From Variovorax paradoxus (GTDB taxonomy: Bacteria; Pseudomonadota; Gammaproteobacteria; Burkholderiales; Burkholderiaceae_C): a DNA stretch of 64,000 nt. This document shows, in pieces, positions 51,479-60,431 of this stretch. The stretch covers positions 806,001-870,000 of the forward strand of contig NZ_LR743508.1 of assembly GCF_902712855.1 (NCBI RefSeq). The letters are read 5' to 3'. The position numbers and the translations under genes were made by a program. Below the pieces are notes generated by a model. It saw only the letters and a program-made list of their open reading frames with translations. It was not told where the DNA came from and ran no database searches. The first letter of the stretch is position 1. Every line of letters starts with the position of its first letter.

Positions 51479-52204
51479 CTACTGGGCCAGCTGGATCTGC
51501 CCCTCCGTGTCCGCCACCCCGCTGACCATCCGGCCGTCGCGGGTCTTGGCCTGCACCACGGCGCCCACGGTCGCTCCGGTCATGGCCCGGCCCTCGGTGG
51601 TGACGACGAAACCCTGGCCCTGCGCCACGACCTTGACGGCCTGGCCCTGCTGGATGACGGTGACGCCGCGCACCTGCTCCTTGCGCAGCGGCGCGCCCGA
51701 TGCGATGCGGTTGACCGCCACCACCCCGGTGAGTTCCGCCGCGCTGGTGACGACCGAGCGCGGCAGCCGCGTCAGATCGCCGGTGCGCTCGGCGATGTCG
51801 CCCGCGCCCACCGGCTTGCCGGCGTCGATGACGCGCGCGGCCACGAAATAGCTGCCTTCCACCGACACATGGGCCTGCACGTAGCGCGTCCAGGGCCGTT
51901 CGGCCTGGCAGCGAACGCCCACCGACACCCGGCCCCACGGCGTGGCGCCGGGTGGCAGGAAGGCCTCGGGCGTGGTCTCGCAGGCCGGCAGGGCGTCCGT
52001 GCCGCGGCCTTCGAGCCGGACGCCGACCTTGCCCGGCAGGCCGGCGGTCTGCGTCTGCATGTAGGCGGCGACGACGGCGTCGGCCGTGGAGGGCGCGGCG
52101 GTGTCCCTGGTCGTCCCGGCCTGCGCCGCGAACGCGCAGCAGGCCGCCAGCAGCATCGTCGACACGGTGCGCGGCAGGCAGGTCCGGGGCGTGGTGAGGG
52201 TCAT
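51479..52204 (-). CDS. flgA: FlgA flagellar P-ring assembly chaperone
   Basis: The 241-residue protein (ATG at 52204) has a signal peptide (STMLLAACCAFAAQAG) and the FlgA SAF-like region: YFVAARVIDAGKPVGAGDI, RLPRSVVTSAAELTG, GAPLRKEQV and a C-terminal VQAKTRDGRMVSGVAD. It works in the periplasm to help FlgI polymerise into the P ring. It is divergent from the flgB operon, the standard layout. Confidence 0.92.
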   Translation of the reverse strand: MTLTTPRTCLPRTVSTMLLAACCAFAAQAGTTRDTAAPSTADAVVAAYMQTQTAGLPGKVGVRLEGRGTDALPACETTPEAFLPPGATPWGRVSVGVRCQAERPWTRYVQAHVSVEGSYFVAARVIDAGKPVGAGDIAERTGDLTRLPRSVVTSAAELTGVVAVNRIASGAPLRKEQVRGVTVIQQGQAVKVVAQGQGFVVTTEGRAMTGATVGAVVQAKTRDGRMVSGVADTEGQIQLAQ

Positions 52205-52270
52205 CGGAAACATTCGAAGAAGTGCTCGGGGAGCGGCTCTCCACACATGAAGGGCACGAGACGCCGCCCG

Positions 52271-52286
52271 GAAATTCTAGAAATTC
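52271..52286. promoter_or_regulatory. repeat element in the flgA-flgB gap
   Basis: GAAATTCTAGAAATTC contains a 7-bp direct repeat (GAAATTC, 9 bp apart) centred on the palindrome TTCTAGAA. It lies in the 220-bp divergent gap controlling flgA and the flgB operon, where a master regulator such as FlhDC or FleQ would bind. No clear sigma28 promoter (TAAAG...GCCGATAA) is seen; GCCGATCG occurs just downstream but has no convincing -35. Confidence 0.3.
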
Positions 52287-52424
52287 GGCGGCCGATCGAA
52301 GGTGCGAGCAGCAGCAGAAAACCCCCTTTGTTCGAACGATTGCAAAAGCGCCTCATGCATAGACTCGCTTTCCATCTGTCGCCACGCCATGCGCGAACGC
52401 GACGCTTCAACAGATGGAACTCAG

Positions 52425-52832
52425 ATGATCGACAAGCTGGATGCGGCGCTTCGCTTCAATCGCGAAGCCCTCAATCTCCGGGCGGAACGCCAGGAGGTGA
52501 TCGCGGCCAATATCGCGCACGCGGACACGCCCAACTACAAGGCGCGCGACTTCGACTTCGGCACCCGCCTGAGCGAAGCCGTCGAGCGCGGCCGCGCATC
52601 GCAGTCGATGTCGATGGCCACCACGTCGGCGCGCCACCTCGCGGGCCAGGCGCAGGCCATGCCCGACAAGGACCTGCTCTACCGCACGCCCAACCAGTCC
52701 AGCCTCGACGGCAACACGGTCGAGATGGACGTGGAGCGCATCGCCTTCGCCGACAACGCGCTGCGCTACGAGTCGAACCTCACGGTGATCAATTCCAAGA
52801 TCAAGTCGCTGCTGTCGGCGGTACAGCAATAA
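52425..52832 (+). CDS. flgB: FlgB flagellar proximal rod protein
   Basis: The 135-residue protein has the FlgB signature RQEVIAANIAHADTPNYKARDFDF near the N-terminus and a helical C-terminus (YESNLTVINSKIKSLLSAVQ). It is the first gene of the flgB-J operon and forms part of the proximal rod, exported by the flagellar type III system without a cleaved signal. Confidence 0.96.
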   Translation: MIDKLDAALRFNREALNLRAERQEVIAANIAHADTPNYKARDFDFGTRLSEAVERGRASQSMSMATTSARHLAGQAQAMPDKDLLYRTPNQSSLDGNTVEMDVERIAFADNALRYESNLTVINSKIKSLLSAVQQ

Positions 52833-52840
52833 GGCCTGCC

Positions 52841-53257
52841 ATGCCCTTCAACAGCACATCCATGAACATCTTCAACGTGGCGGGATCCGCCATGACCGCG
52901 CAGTCGCAGCGCATGAACGTGACCGCCAGCAACATGGCCAACGCCGAGAGCGTGGCCGGTCCCGACGGCATGCCCTACCGCGCCAAGCAGGTGGTGTTCG
53001 AGGTCGCGCCATCCGGCATGCAGGACATCGGCGGCGTGCGCGTCTCCGGCGTGGTCGAGGACCCGTCCCCGCCGCGGCTCGTGTTCGATCCGAAGAGCCC
53101 GCACGCCAATGCCGAAGGCTACGTGGCCATGCCCAACGTCAACGTGGTCGAGGAGATGACCAACATGATCTCGGCCTCGCGCAGCTACCAGGCCAACGTC
53201 GAGGTGCTCAACACCGCGAAGACGCTGATGGTCAAGACGCTGACGCTCGGCCAGTAA
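52841..53257 (+). CDS. flgC: FlgC flagellar proximal rod protein
   Basis: The 138-residue protein has the rod-family N-terminus (NIFNVAGSAMTAQSQRMNVT, ASNMANAES) and the C-terminal VNVVEEMTNMISASRSYQAN, which is diagnostic of FlgC. It follows flgB by 8 bp and precedes flgD by 41 bp. It forms the proximal rod with FlgB and FlgF. Confidence 0.96.
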   Translation: MPFNSTSMNIFNVAGSAMTAQSQRMNVTASNMANAESVAGPDGMPYRAKQVVFEVAPSGMQDIGGVRVSGVVEDPSPPRLVFDPKSPHANAEGYVAMPNVNVVEEMTNMISASRSYQANVEVLNTAKTLMVKTLTLGQ

Positions 53258-53298
53258 GCCGACCGCACACCCCTTCAACAAGAAAAGCAACCAACGCA

Positions 53299-53985
53299 AT
53301 GGCCATCTCCGACACCTCGTCCATCACCGGGCAGAACGCCGCCTCCGCGGCCAGCAGCAACACCAGCGTCTCGAACGCCGACAGCGAACAGCGCTTCCTG
53401 AAGCTGCTGGTCACGCAGCTGAACAACCAGGACCCGCTCAACCCGATGCAGAACGCCGAGCTCACCTCGCAGCTGGCGCAGATGAGCACCGTGAGCGGCA
53501 TCGAGAAGCTCAACTCCACGCTGTCGGGCCTGGTGAACCAGACCGGTTCCAACCAGGTGCTGCAGGCGGCTTCGCTCATCGGCTACAACGTGCTGTCGCC
53601 CGGCGACACGCTCACCACCACCAAGCCCGAGGACGGCAAGGAACCCGCGGCGCAGGCCTTCGCGGTGGAGCTGCCGGGCACGGCCTCCGACGTCGACATC
53701 AAGATCGTCGACGCCGCCGGCAACACGGTGCGCACCATCAGCGCCGGCTCCATGAAGGAAGGCGTCAACGCCGTCACCTGGGACGGCAAGGACGACGCCG
53801 GCAACGTGGTGCCCGCGGGCACCTACAAGTTCGTCGCGGACGCCACCAACGGCAGCACCGTCGTGAAGGCCACCGCGCTCACTTTCTCGCAGGTGGCCGC
53901 CGTGAAGCAGGGCACCGACGGCGTCACGCTCGAGCTGATGAGCGGCAACAACATCGGCCTGTCCGACGTGCGGCTCTTCCTCTGA
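53299..53985 (+). CDS. flgD: FlgD hook-capping protein
   Basis: The 228-residue protein has the FlgD N-terminal export/capping segment (FLKLLVTQLNNQDPLNPMQN, ELTSQLAQMSTVSGIEKLN). The C-terminal tudor-like and FnIII-like domains (GKDDAGNVVPAGTYKF) follow. It caps the growing hook and is removed before filament assembly. Confidence 0.96.
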   Translation: MAISDTSSITGQNAASAASSNTSVSNADSEQRFLKLLVTQLNNQDPLNPMQNAELTSQLAQMSTVSGIEKLNSTLSGLVNQTGSNQVLQAASLIGYNVLSPGDTLTTTKPEDGKEPAAQAFAVELPGTASDVDIKIVDAAGNTVRTISAGSMKEGVNAVTWDGKDDAGNVVPAGTYKFVADATNGSTVVKATALTFSQVAAVKQGTDGVTLELMSGNNIGLSDVRLFL

Positions 53986-54055
53986 GCCATCCATCGAATC
54001 GCGCGAACAACTCGCACACCCCTTCGCATCCAACGCATCGAACCAAGGAATCAAC

Positions 54056-55276
54056 ATGGCTTTTTCTCAGGGCATCAGCGGACTCGGCGTGGCCGCGGCC
54101 AACCTCGACGTCATCGGCAACAACATCGCCAACTCGAGCACCGTGGGCTTCAAGTCCGCCGCCGCCACCTTCCAGGACGTGTACGCCGGCTCGCGCGTGG
54201 GCCTGGGCGCCTCGGTCTCGGGCGTGGTGCAGAACTTCACGCAGGGCGTGACGCAGACCAGCAGCCGTCCGTACGACGTGGCCATCCTGAACGGCGACGG
54301 CTTCTTCCGCCTGGCCAGCGCCAGCGGTGAAGTGCTGTACTCGCGCAACGGCCAGTTCACGCCCGACAAGGAAGGCTACATCGTCAACGCCCAGGGCCTG
54401 CGCCTGACCGGCTACGGCGTGAACGCCAGCGGCGGCATCAGCGGCGGCACGCCCGCACCGATCCAGATCCCCACGGCGCCCATGACGCCGAAGGCCACCA
54501 CCACGGTGAACGCCGAGTTCAACCTCGACGCGCGCCTGGCAACCCCGGCCAAGACGCCGTTCAACGCCGCCGACTCCGAGACCTTCAACTACTCGAACGC
54601 CATCGGCCCCACGTACGACTCGCTGGGCAACCCGCACGACGTGGCCGTGTACTTCGTGAAGGCACCCACGCCCGCCAACACCTGGAACGTGTACGGCACG
54701 TCCGACGGCGCCGCGCTCAACGGCGGTGCCGCGCTCACCACGCTGACCTTCGACTCCAGCGGCAAGATGACCGCGCCGGCCAGCGGCCAGCTGAACATCG
54801 GCCCGATCAACTTCACCAACGGCGCGGCGGCCATGACCGCCACGGTCGACCTGTCGGGCACCACGCAGTTCGGCGCTGCCAACGGCATGAGCAAGCTCGG
54901 CCAGGACGGCTACCGCTCGGGCGAGCTGACCTCGTTCTCGATCAACCCCGACGGCACCATCACCGGCAAGTTCTCCAACGAACAGACCCAGCTGCTGGGC
55001 CAGGTCGTGCTGTCGTCGTTCGCCAACCCCAACGGCCTGGAGCCCAAGGGCAACAACGTGTGGGCCGAGACGCAGGCTTCGGGCAACGCGCTCACCGGCA
55101 CGCCGGGCGAGGGCACCAAGCTCGGCTCGCTGCAGGCCGGCGCGCTGGAGGCGTCCAACGTCGACCTGACCTCCGAGCTGGTCAACCTGATCGTCGCGCA
55201 GCGCAACTACCAGGCCAATGCGCAGACCGTGAAGACGCAGGACCAGGTCATGCAGACGCTGATGAACATCCGCTGA
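54056..55276 (+). CDS. flgE: FlgE flagellar hook protein
   Basis: The 406-residue protein has the N-terminal MAFSQGISGLGVAAANLDVI and NIANSSTVGFKSA motifs, a central hook D1/D2 region, and the C-terminal helix EASNVDLTSELVNLIVAQRN that packs with the N-terminus. Length is close to the usual ~400. It forms the universal joint between rod and filament. Confidence 0.97.
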   Translation: MAFSQGISGLGVAAANLDVIGNNIANSSTVGFKSAAATFQDVYAGSRVGLGASVSGVVQNFTQGVTQTSSRPYDVAILNGDGFFRLASASGEVLYSRNGQFTPDKEGYIVNAQGLRLTGYGVNASGGISGGTPAPIQIPTAPMTPKATTTVNAEFNLDARLATPAKTPFNAADSETFNYSNAIGPTYDSLGNPHDVAVYFVKAPTPANTWNVYGTSDGAALNGGAALTTLTFDSSGKMTAPASGQLNIGPINFTNGAAAMTATVDLSGTTQFGAANGMSKLGQDGYRSGELTSFSINPDGTITGKFSNEQTQLLGQVVLSSFANPNGLEPKGNNVWAETQASGNALTGTPGEGTKLGSLQAGALEASNVDLTSELVNLIVAQRNYQANAQTVKTQDQVMQTLMNIR

Positions 55277-55310
55277 CGCGGCGCCCTAAGACTGACACCA
55301 GGAGCACCCA

Positions 55311-56057
55311 GTGGATCGAATGTTGTATGTCGCCATGAGCGGCGCCAAGCAGGTCATGGAGCAGCAGGCCTCTGTCGCCAACAACATGGCGAACGTCTCG
55401 ACGCCGGGCTTTCGCGCGCAGATCGCCAGCTTCCGTGCGGTGCCCGTGGTGGGCCAGGAGGCGCCCACGCGCGCGTTCGTGTCCGCCACCACGCCCGGCG
55501 CCGACTTCGCGCACGGCCCCATCACCGAGACCGGCCGCGGCCTCGACGTGGCCGTGAACGGCGAAGGCTGGCTGGTGGTGCAGACCGCCGACGGCGGCGA
55601 AGCCTACACGCGCGTCGGCAATCTCCAGATCTCGGCCGACGGCCAGCTCTCCACCATGGGCGGCCGCCCGGTGATGGGCGACAACGGCGCACTGACCGTG
55701 CCGCCCGGCTCCGCGGTGACCATTGCCACCAACGGCCTGGTGAGCGCGCGCGACGCGGCCTCGAACACCGAGACCGGCATCGGCGAGGTGGGCCGGCTCA
55801 AGCTCGTGAACCCGGCCACCACCGACCTCGTGCGCGGTGACGACGGCCTGTTCCGCATGCGCCAGGGCCTGCAGCCGGCCGAAGCCGACCCCGGCGTGAC
55901 GCTGGCCATCGGCGCCGTCGAGGGCAGCAACGTCAACCCGGTCGAGGCGATGGTTTCGATGATCGCCAACGCGCGCAGCTTCGAGATGCAGATGAAGTCG
56001 ATGCAGACCGCCGACACCAACGCGCAGTCGGCCAACAAGCTGCTGTCGTACGGCTGA
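55311..56057 (+). CDS. flgF: FlgF flagellar rod protein
   Basis: The 248-residue protein begins with a GTG-proximal start (ATG at 55324 also in frame) and the FlgF pattern MLYVAMSGAKQVMEQQASVA. It ends with NVNPVEAMVSMIANARSFEM. It is a proximal rod component, shorter than FlgG as expected. Gene order flgE-flgF-flgG is conserved. Confidence 0.94.
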   Translation: MDRMLYVAMSGAKQVMEQQASVANNMANVSTPGFRAQIASFRAVPVVGQEAPTRAFVSATTPGADFAHGPITETGRGLDVAVNGEGWLVVQTADGGEAYTRVGNLQISADGQLSTMGGRPVMGDNGALTVPPGSAVTIATNGLVSARDAASNTETGIGEVGRLKLVNPATTDLVRGDDGLFRMRQGLQPAEADPGVTLAIGAVEGSNVNPVEAMVSMIANARSFEMQMKSMQTADTNAQSANKLLSYG

Positions 56058-56118
56058 CAGGCCGCAGCCGGCCCGCCGCCCCATCACCCGCAACACACCC
56101 GCAGGATTTCCAACCCAA

Positions 56119-56901
56119 ATGATTCGCTCCCTCTACATCGCCAAGACCGGCCTCGACGCGCAGCAGACGCAGCTCGACGTGGTCTCCAACAACCTGGCCA
56201 ACGTCGGCACCACCGGCTTCAAGCGCACACGCGCCGTGTTCGAAGACCTCGTCTACCAGAACCTGCGCCAGAGCGGCGGCCAGTCGTCCGACCAGACCCG
56301 CCTGCCCTCGGGCCTGCAGGTCGGCACCGGCGTGCACGTGGTCGCCACCGAGCGCATCCACACGCAAGGCAACCTCACCAAGACCGAAGGCCCGCGCGAC
56401 GTGGCCATCAGCGGCACCGGCTTCTTCCAGGTGCTGATGCCCGACGGCACCACCTCGTACACCCGCGACGGCTCGTTCCAGACCGACCCCGACGGCCAGC
56501 TGGTCACCGCCAGCGGCTTCCCGATCCAGCCCGCCATCACCATCCCGCGCGATGCGCAGAGCCTCACGATCGGCCGCGACGGCATCGTGTCGGTCACGCA
56601 GCCGGGCAGCACCGCCTCGGTGCAGATCGGCCAGCTGCAGCTCGCGACCTTCATGAACCCCGCCGGCCTGCAGAGCAAGGGCGAGAACCTGTATGCGGAA
56701 ACCGATGCCTCGGGCGCGCCCAACCAGGTGAACCCCGGCGTCGACGGCGCCGGCACGCTGAGCCAGGGCTATGTCGAAGCCTCGAACGTGAACGTGGTGG
56801 AAGAGCTGGTCAACATGATCGCCACCCAGCGTTCGTACGAGATCAACAGCAAGGCCGTCCAGACCTCGGACCAGATGCTGCAGCGCCTGGCGCAGATGTG
56901 A
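56119..56901 (+). CDS. flgG: FlgG distal rod protein
   Basis: The 260-residue protein has the classic MIRSLYIAKTGLDAQQTQLD start and NLANVGTTGFKRTRA, and the C-terminal EASNVNVVEELVNMIATQR. Length equals the E. coli protein. It forms the distal rod that passes through the P and L rings. Its stop overlaps the flgH start region by 4 bp. Confidence 0.97.
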   Translation: MIRSLYIAKTGLDAQQTQLDVVSNNLANVGTTGFKRTRAVFEDLVYQNLRQSGGQSSDQTRLPSGLQVGTGVHVVATERIHTQGNLTKTEGPRDVAISGTGFFQVLMPDGTTSYTRDGSFQTDPDGQLVTASGFPIQPAITIPRDAQSLTIGRDGIVSVTQPGSTASVQIGQLQLATFMNPAGLQSKGENLYAETDASGAPNQVNPGVDGAGTLSQGYVEASNVNVVEELVNMIATQRSYEINSKAVQTSDQMLQRLAQM

Positions 56902-57623
56902 TGCGGGGCGTGCGTCTTCATCAAGAGGCCGGCGGTGCGCTGCTTTCACGCGTGCTGCTGGCACTGGTGCTGGTGGCCACCGTGCTGGCGACGGGCTGCG
57001 CACAGCTGCCGCGCGAGCCGCTGGTGCACCAGCCGATGACGGCGCGCGCCGAGAGCTACGCGGCGCTGACGCCGCGTCGCGCGCCCGGCGCGATCTTTCA
57101 GGAGGGTCCGGGCGCCAACGCCTTGTTCGAGGACCGCCGTCCGCGCAACGTCGGCGACATCCTGACCATCGTCATCAGCGAGAAGGTCAACGCCACCAAG
57201 AATTCCGGCGCCAACGCCAGCCGCGTGGGCAGCACCGCGAGCGTGTTCGCCGCCATCCCGAAGCTGATCGGCGGCCTGCTCGACGGGCAGGACACCAAGC
57301 TCAGCGGCACCAATTCGCTCACCGCCAAGGGCGGCGCCAATGCCAACAACACCTTCAACGGCGTGATCACCGTCACGGTGACCGACGTCATGCCCAACGG
57401 CAACCTGCTCGTGAGCGGCGAAAAGCAGATGGGCATCAACCAGGGCACGGAGTTCATCCGCTTCTCGGGCGTGGTCAACCCGCGCACCGTGTCGGGCAAC
57501 AACACCGTGCCTTCCACGCTGGTGGCCGATGCACGCATCGAGTACTCCGCCAAGGGCTACATCGACGAGGCCCAGACCATGGGCTGGATGCAGCGCATCT
57601 TCCTGAACGTGATGCCCTTCTGA
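56898..57623 (+). CDS. flgH: FlgH flagellar L-ring lipoprotein
   Basis: The 241-residue precursor has a signal peptide with lipobox LATGC. The mature part includes GAIFQEGPGANALFEDRRPR, VGDILTIVISEKVNATKNS and the C-terminal YIDEAQTMGWMQRIFLNVMPF-type ending diagnostic of FlgH. It forms the outer-membrane L ring. It is translationally coupled to flgG through an ATGATG/TGA overlap; a second ATG at 56901 is possible. Confidence 0.95.
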   Translation: MMRGVRLHQEAGGALLSRVLLALVLVATVLATGCAQLPREPLVHQPMTARAESYAALTPRRAPGAIFQEGPGANALFEDRRPRNVGDILTIVISEKVNATKNSGANASRVGSTASVFAAIPKLIGGLLDGQDTKLSGTNSLTAKGGANANNTFNGVITVTVTDVMPNGNLLVSGEKQMGINQGTEFIRFSGVVNPRTVSGNNTVPSTLVADARIEYSAKGYIDEAQTMGWMQRIFLNVMPF

Positions 57624-57625
57624 TC

Positions 57626-58765
57626 ATGAAAAATCTCTCTGCTTTCCGCGCGCGCCGCCGCTTCTCGTTGCGCTTTCCCCTTGCCGCCCTGGCGGTGATG
57701 GGTGTCCTGTGCTTTTCTCCGGCGCACGCGGAGCGGCTCAAGGAGCTCGCCAGCATCCAGGGCGTGCGCGACAACCCGCTGATCGGCTACGGGCTGATGG
57801 TGGGCCTGGACGGCACGGGCGACCAGACGATGCAGACGCCGTTCACCACGCAGAGCCTGAACAACATGCTGCAGCAGCTGGGCATCACGATCCCGCAGGG
57901 CGTGAACATGCAGCTGAAGAACGTGGCGGCGGTGATGGTGACGGCCACGCTGCCGTCGTTCGCGCGGCCGGGCCAGAACATCGACGTGACGGTGTCGTCC
58001 ATGGGCAATGCGAAGAGCCTGCGCGGCGGCACGCTGCTGATGACGCCGCTCAAGGGCATCGACGGCGCGACCTACGCGGTGGCGCAGGGCAACATGGTGA
58101 TCGGCGGAGCCGGCGCCTCTGCCAATGGCAGCAAGGTGCAGGTGAACCAGCTGAGCTCGGGCCGCATCCCCGGTGGCGCGCTGGTGGAGCGCACGGTCGA
58201 GGCCGCGGTGGGTGCGGAAGGCACCTTCGCCATCGAGCTCAACCGCTCCGACTTCGGCACCACGCAGCGCGCGGTCGATGCCATCAACCGCCAGTTCGGC
58301 GCGGGCACGGCCGAGGCCATCGACGCGCGGGCGATCCGCGTGCGGGCGCCCGAACCGCAGCAGCGCGTGGGCTTCCTCGCGCGGCTCGAAGACCTCGAGG
58401 TCACGCCCACGCAGGCCGGCGCCCGCGTGGTGGTCAACGCCCGCACCGGCTCGGTGGTCATGAACCAGGCGGTGCGCGTGAAGGACTGCGCCATCGCGCA
58501 CGGCAGCCTGTCGGTGGTCATCAACACCGAACCCGTCGTCAGCCAGCCGGGCGCGTTCTCGGGCGGCAGCACGGTGGCGGCGCAGACCTCGCAGATCTCG
58601 GTGAACCAGGGCGGCGGCGCGATCCAGATGGTGCGCGGCGGCGCTTCGCTGTCGGACGTGGTCAAGGGCCTGAACAGCCTCGGCGCGAATCCGCAGGACC
58701 TGGTGTCGATCCTGCAGGCCATGAAGACGGCCGGCGCCCTGAGCGCCGAGCTCGAGATCATCTGA
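57626..58765 (+). CDS. flgI: FlgI flagellar P-ring protein
   Basis: The 379-residue precursor has a signal peptide ending at AHA. It carries RLKELASIQGVRDNPLIGYG, GLDGTGDQTMQTPFTTQSL and the late LGANPQDLVSILQAMKTAGA, all typical of FlgI. It is exported by Sec and polymerises in the peptidoglycan layer with help from FlgA. It starts 2 bp after the flgH stop. Confidence 0.97.
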   Translation: MKNLSAFRARRRFSLRFPLAALAVMGVLCFSPAHAERLKELASIQGVRDNPLIGYGLMVGLDGTGDQTMQTPFTTQSLNNMLQQLGITIPQGVNMQLKNVAAVMVTATLPSFARPGQNIDVTVSSMGNAKSLRGGTLLMTPLKGIDGATYAVAQGNMVIGGAGASANGSKVQVNQLSSGRIPGGALVERTVEAAVGAEGTFAIELNRSDFGTTQRAVDAINRQFGAGTAEAIDARAIRVRAPEPQQRVGFLARLEDLEVTPTQAGARVVVNARTGSVVMNQAVRVKDCAIAHGSLSVVINTEPVVSQPGAFSGGSTVAAQTSQISVNQGGGAIQMVRGGASLSDVVKGLNSLGANPQDLVSILQAMKTAGALSAELEII

Positions 58766-58775
58766 GGACGGCGCG

Positions 58776-59786
58776 ATGACGGTTTCTTCCACCAGCGCCT
58801 GGACGGGCAGCGACGCGGCCAGCCGCAGCGGTGCGCTCGACCAGCGCTTCGCCCTCGACGTGCAGGGCGTCGATGCGCTGCGGCACACCGTGCGCACCTC
58901 GCCCGAAGCGGGCCTGCAGCAGGTCTCGCGGCAGTTCGAGGCCATGTTCATGAACATGGTGCTCAAGAGCATGCGCGAGGCGACGCCCTCCAGCGGCCTG
59001 CTCGACAGCCAGAGCCAGAAGGTCTACCAGTCGATGTTCGACCAGCAGCTCACGCAGAACCTCTCGGGGCGCGGCGTGGGGCTGGCCGAGGCCATGCTCG
59101 CGCAGCTGCGCCGCACGATGCCCTCGGGTCCGCCCGATGCCGAGGCGGATGCCGCGATCGGCGTGAAGCCGATGTCGCTCGAGCCGCGCGGCGGCTTCCC
59201 CTACGGTCCGAACGCGGGCATTCCGCTGGGCTCCGCGCCCAGCCCGCGCACGCCGGCCTCCGCCGACCTGCGCGTGTACCAGTTCAACAGCGACCGCAGC
59301 TCGGGCGGCGCAGGCGGCGTCAGCGCTTCGCTGCAGGGCCAGGTCGACGACTTCGTCGGCCGCATGGGCGCTTCGGCGCAGGCGGCCAGCACGGCCAGCG
59401 GCGTGCCCGCGCCGCTGATCCTGGCGCAGGCCGCGCTCGAATCGGGCTGGGGCAAGCGGGAGATCCGCGCCGACGACGGCACCCAGAGCTTCAACCTGTT
59501 CGGCATCAAGGCCGACAAGGGCTGGAAGGGCGCGACGGTCGAGACCACCACCACCGAATACGTCGACGGCGAGCCGCAGAAGATCCGCGCCAAGTTCCGC
59601 GCCTACGGATCGTACGAAGAGGCCTTCACCGACTACGCGCGCTTCATCACGCGCAATCCCCGCTACGCGAACGTGCTGGCGACCGACGACCCCGCCGAGG
59701 CCGCGCACGGCCTGCAGCGCGCGGGCTACGCCACGGACCCGCGCTACGGCGAGAAGCTGGTTCGCATCATGCAGAAATTCGGTTGA
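58776..59786 (+). CDS. flgJ: FlgJ rod-cap protein/peptidoglycan glucosaminidase
   Basis: The 336-residue protein has an N-terminal rod-scaffold domain (FEAMFMNMVLKSMREATPSS, residues ~45-100). The C-terminal glucosaminidase domain (~185-335) has the catalytic Glu in QAALESGWGKREI and the later YVDGEPQKIRAKFRAY. Such two-domain FlgJ proteins cut peptidoglycan to let the rod through. It is the last flagellar structural gene before chemotaxis genes; the usual flgK and flgL do not follow here. Confidence 0.95.
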   Translation: MTVSSTSAWTGSDAASRSGALDQRFALDVQGVDALRHTVRTSPEAGLQQVSRQFEAMFMNMVLKSMREATPSSGLLDSQSQKVYQSMFDQQLTQNLSGRGVGLAEAMLAQLRRTMPSGPPDAEADAAIGVKPMSLEPRGGFPYGPNAGIPLGSAPSPRTPASADLRVYQFNSDRSSGGAGGVSASLQGQVDDFVGRMGASAQAASTASGVPAPLILAQAALESGWGKREIRADDGTQSFNLFGIKADKGWKGATVETTTTEYVDGEPQKIRAKFRAYGSYEEAFTDYARFITRNPRYANVLATDDPAEAAHGLQRAGYATDPRYGEKLVRIMQKFG

Positions 59787-59881
59787 GCCGCGCGCGGCAT
59801 CGACCGGTTCGCACCCACCCAACGCACAGACAGACAGGGCGCGCGCTCGCACCGCGTGGCGCGCCACACACGAGGATTCCC

Positions 59882-60397
59882 ATGCCAGAGATCGCGGGCA
59901 CCGCCCACAAGCAACAGCAACAGCAGCAGATCGCCGCCACCGGCCGCCTGGAGGTCGTGACCTTCAAGCTGGGCGAGGAGGAATACGGCATCGACATCCA
60001 GAAGGTGCAGGAGCTGCGCGGGTACGACGCGGTGACGCGGATCGCGAATGCGCCGGACTACATCAAGGGGGTGGTGAACCTGCGGGGGATCATCGTTCCG
60101 ATCATCGACATGCGCATCAAGTTCAAGCTGGGCGACCCGACGTACGACCAGTTCACGGTGGTGATCGTGCTGAACATCGCAGGCCGGGTGGTGGGGATGG
60201 TGGTGGACAGCGTGTCGGACGTGATCACGCTGACGGCGGAGCAGATCAAGCCTGCGCCGGAGATGGGGTCGGTGCTGGACGCGGACTACCTGATCGGTCT
60301 GGGCACGCTGGAAGAGCGGATGCTGATCCTGGTGGACATCGACCGACTCATGTCCAGCGAAGAGATGGGCCTGGTCGAAGCGGCTGCGGTCGCATGA
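59882..60397 (+). CDS. cheW: CheW chemotaxis coupling protein
   Basis: The 171-residue protein has a CheW SH3-like domain: FKLGEEEYGIDIQKVQELRG, PDYIKGVVNLRGIIVPIIDM, and GRVVGMVVDSVSDVI. It starts with a low-complexity Gln run (residues 11-16). It links receptors to CheA. Codons in about 60010-60340 end in G much more often than in flanking genes (for example GCG, CGG, GGG), suggesting recombination from another cheW copy. It is followed by two receptor genes. Confidence 0.93.
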   Translation: MPEIAGTAHKQQQQQQIAATGRLEVVTFKLGEEEYGIDIQKVQELRGYDAVTRIANAPDYIKGVVNLRGIIVPIIDMRIKFKLGDPTYDQFTVVIVLNIAGRVVGMVVDSVSDVITLTAEQIKPAPEMGSVLDADYLIGLGTLEERMLILVDIDRLMSSEEMGLVEAAAVA

Positions 60398-60431
60398 CCG
60401 CGCCCGCCTGAACATCCCTCGAGGCCTCGCC

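Noticed and set aside
52287..52400. Possible sigma28 promoter before flgB
   Set aside because: A GCCGAT core is present but without a matching upstream element at the right distance, and flgB operons usually use the flagellar master regulator instead.
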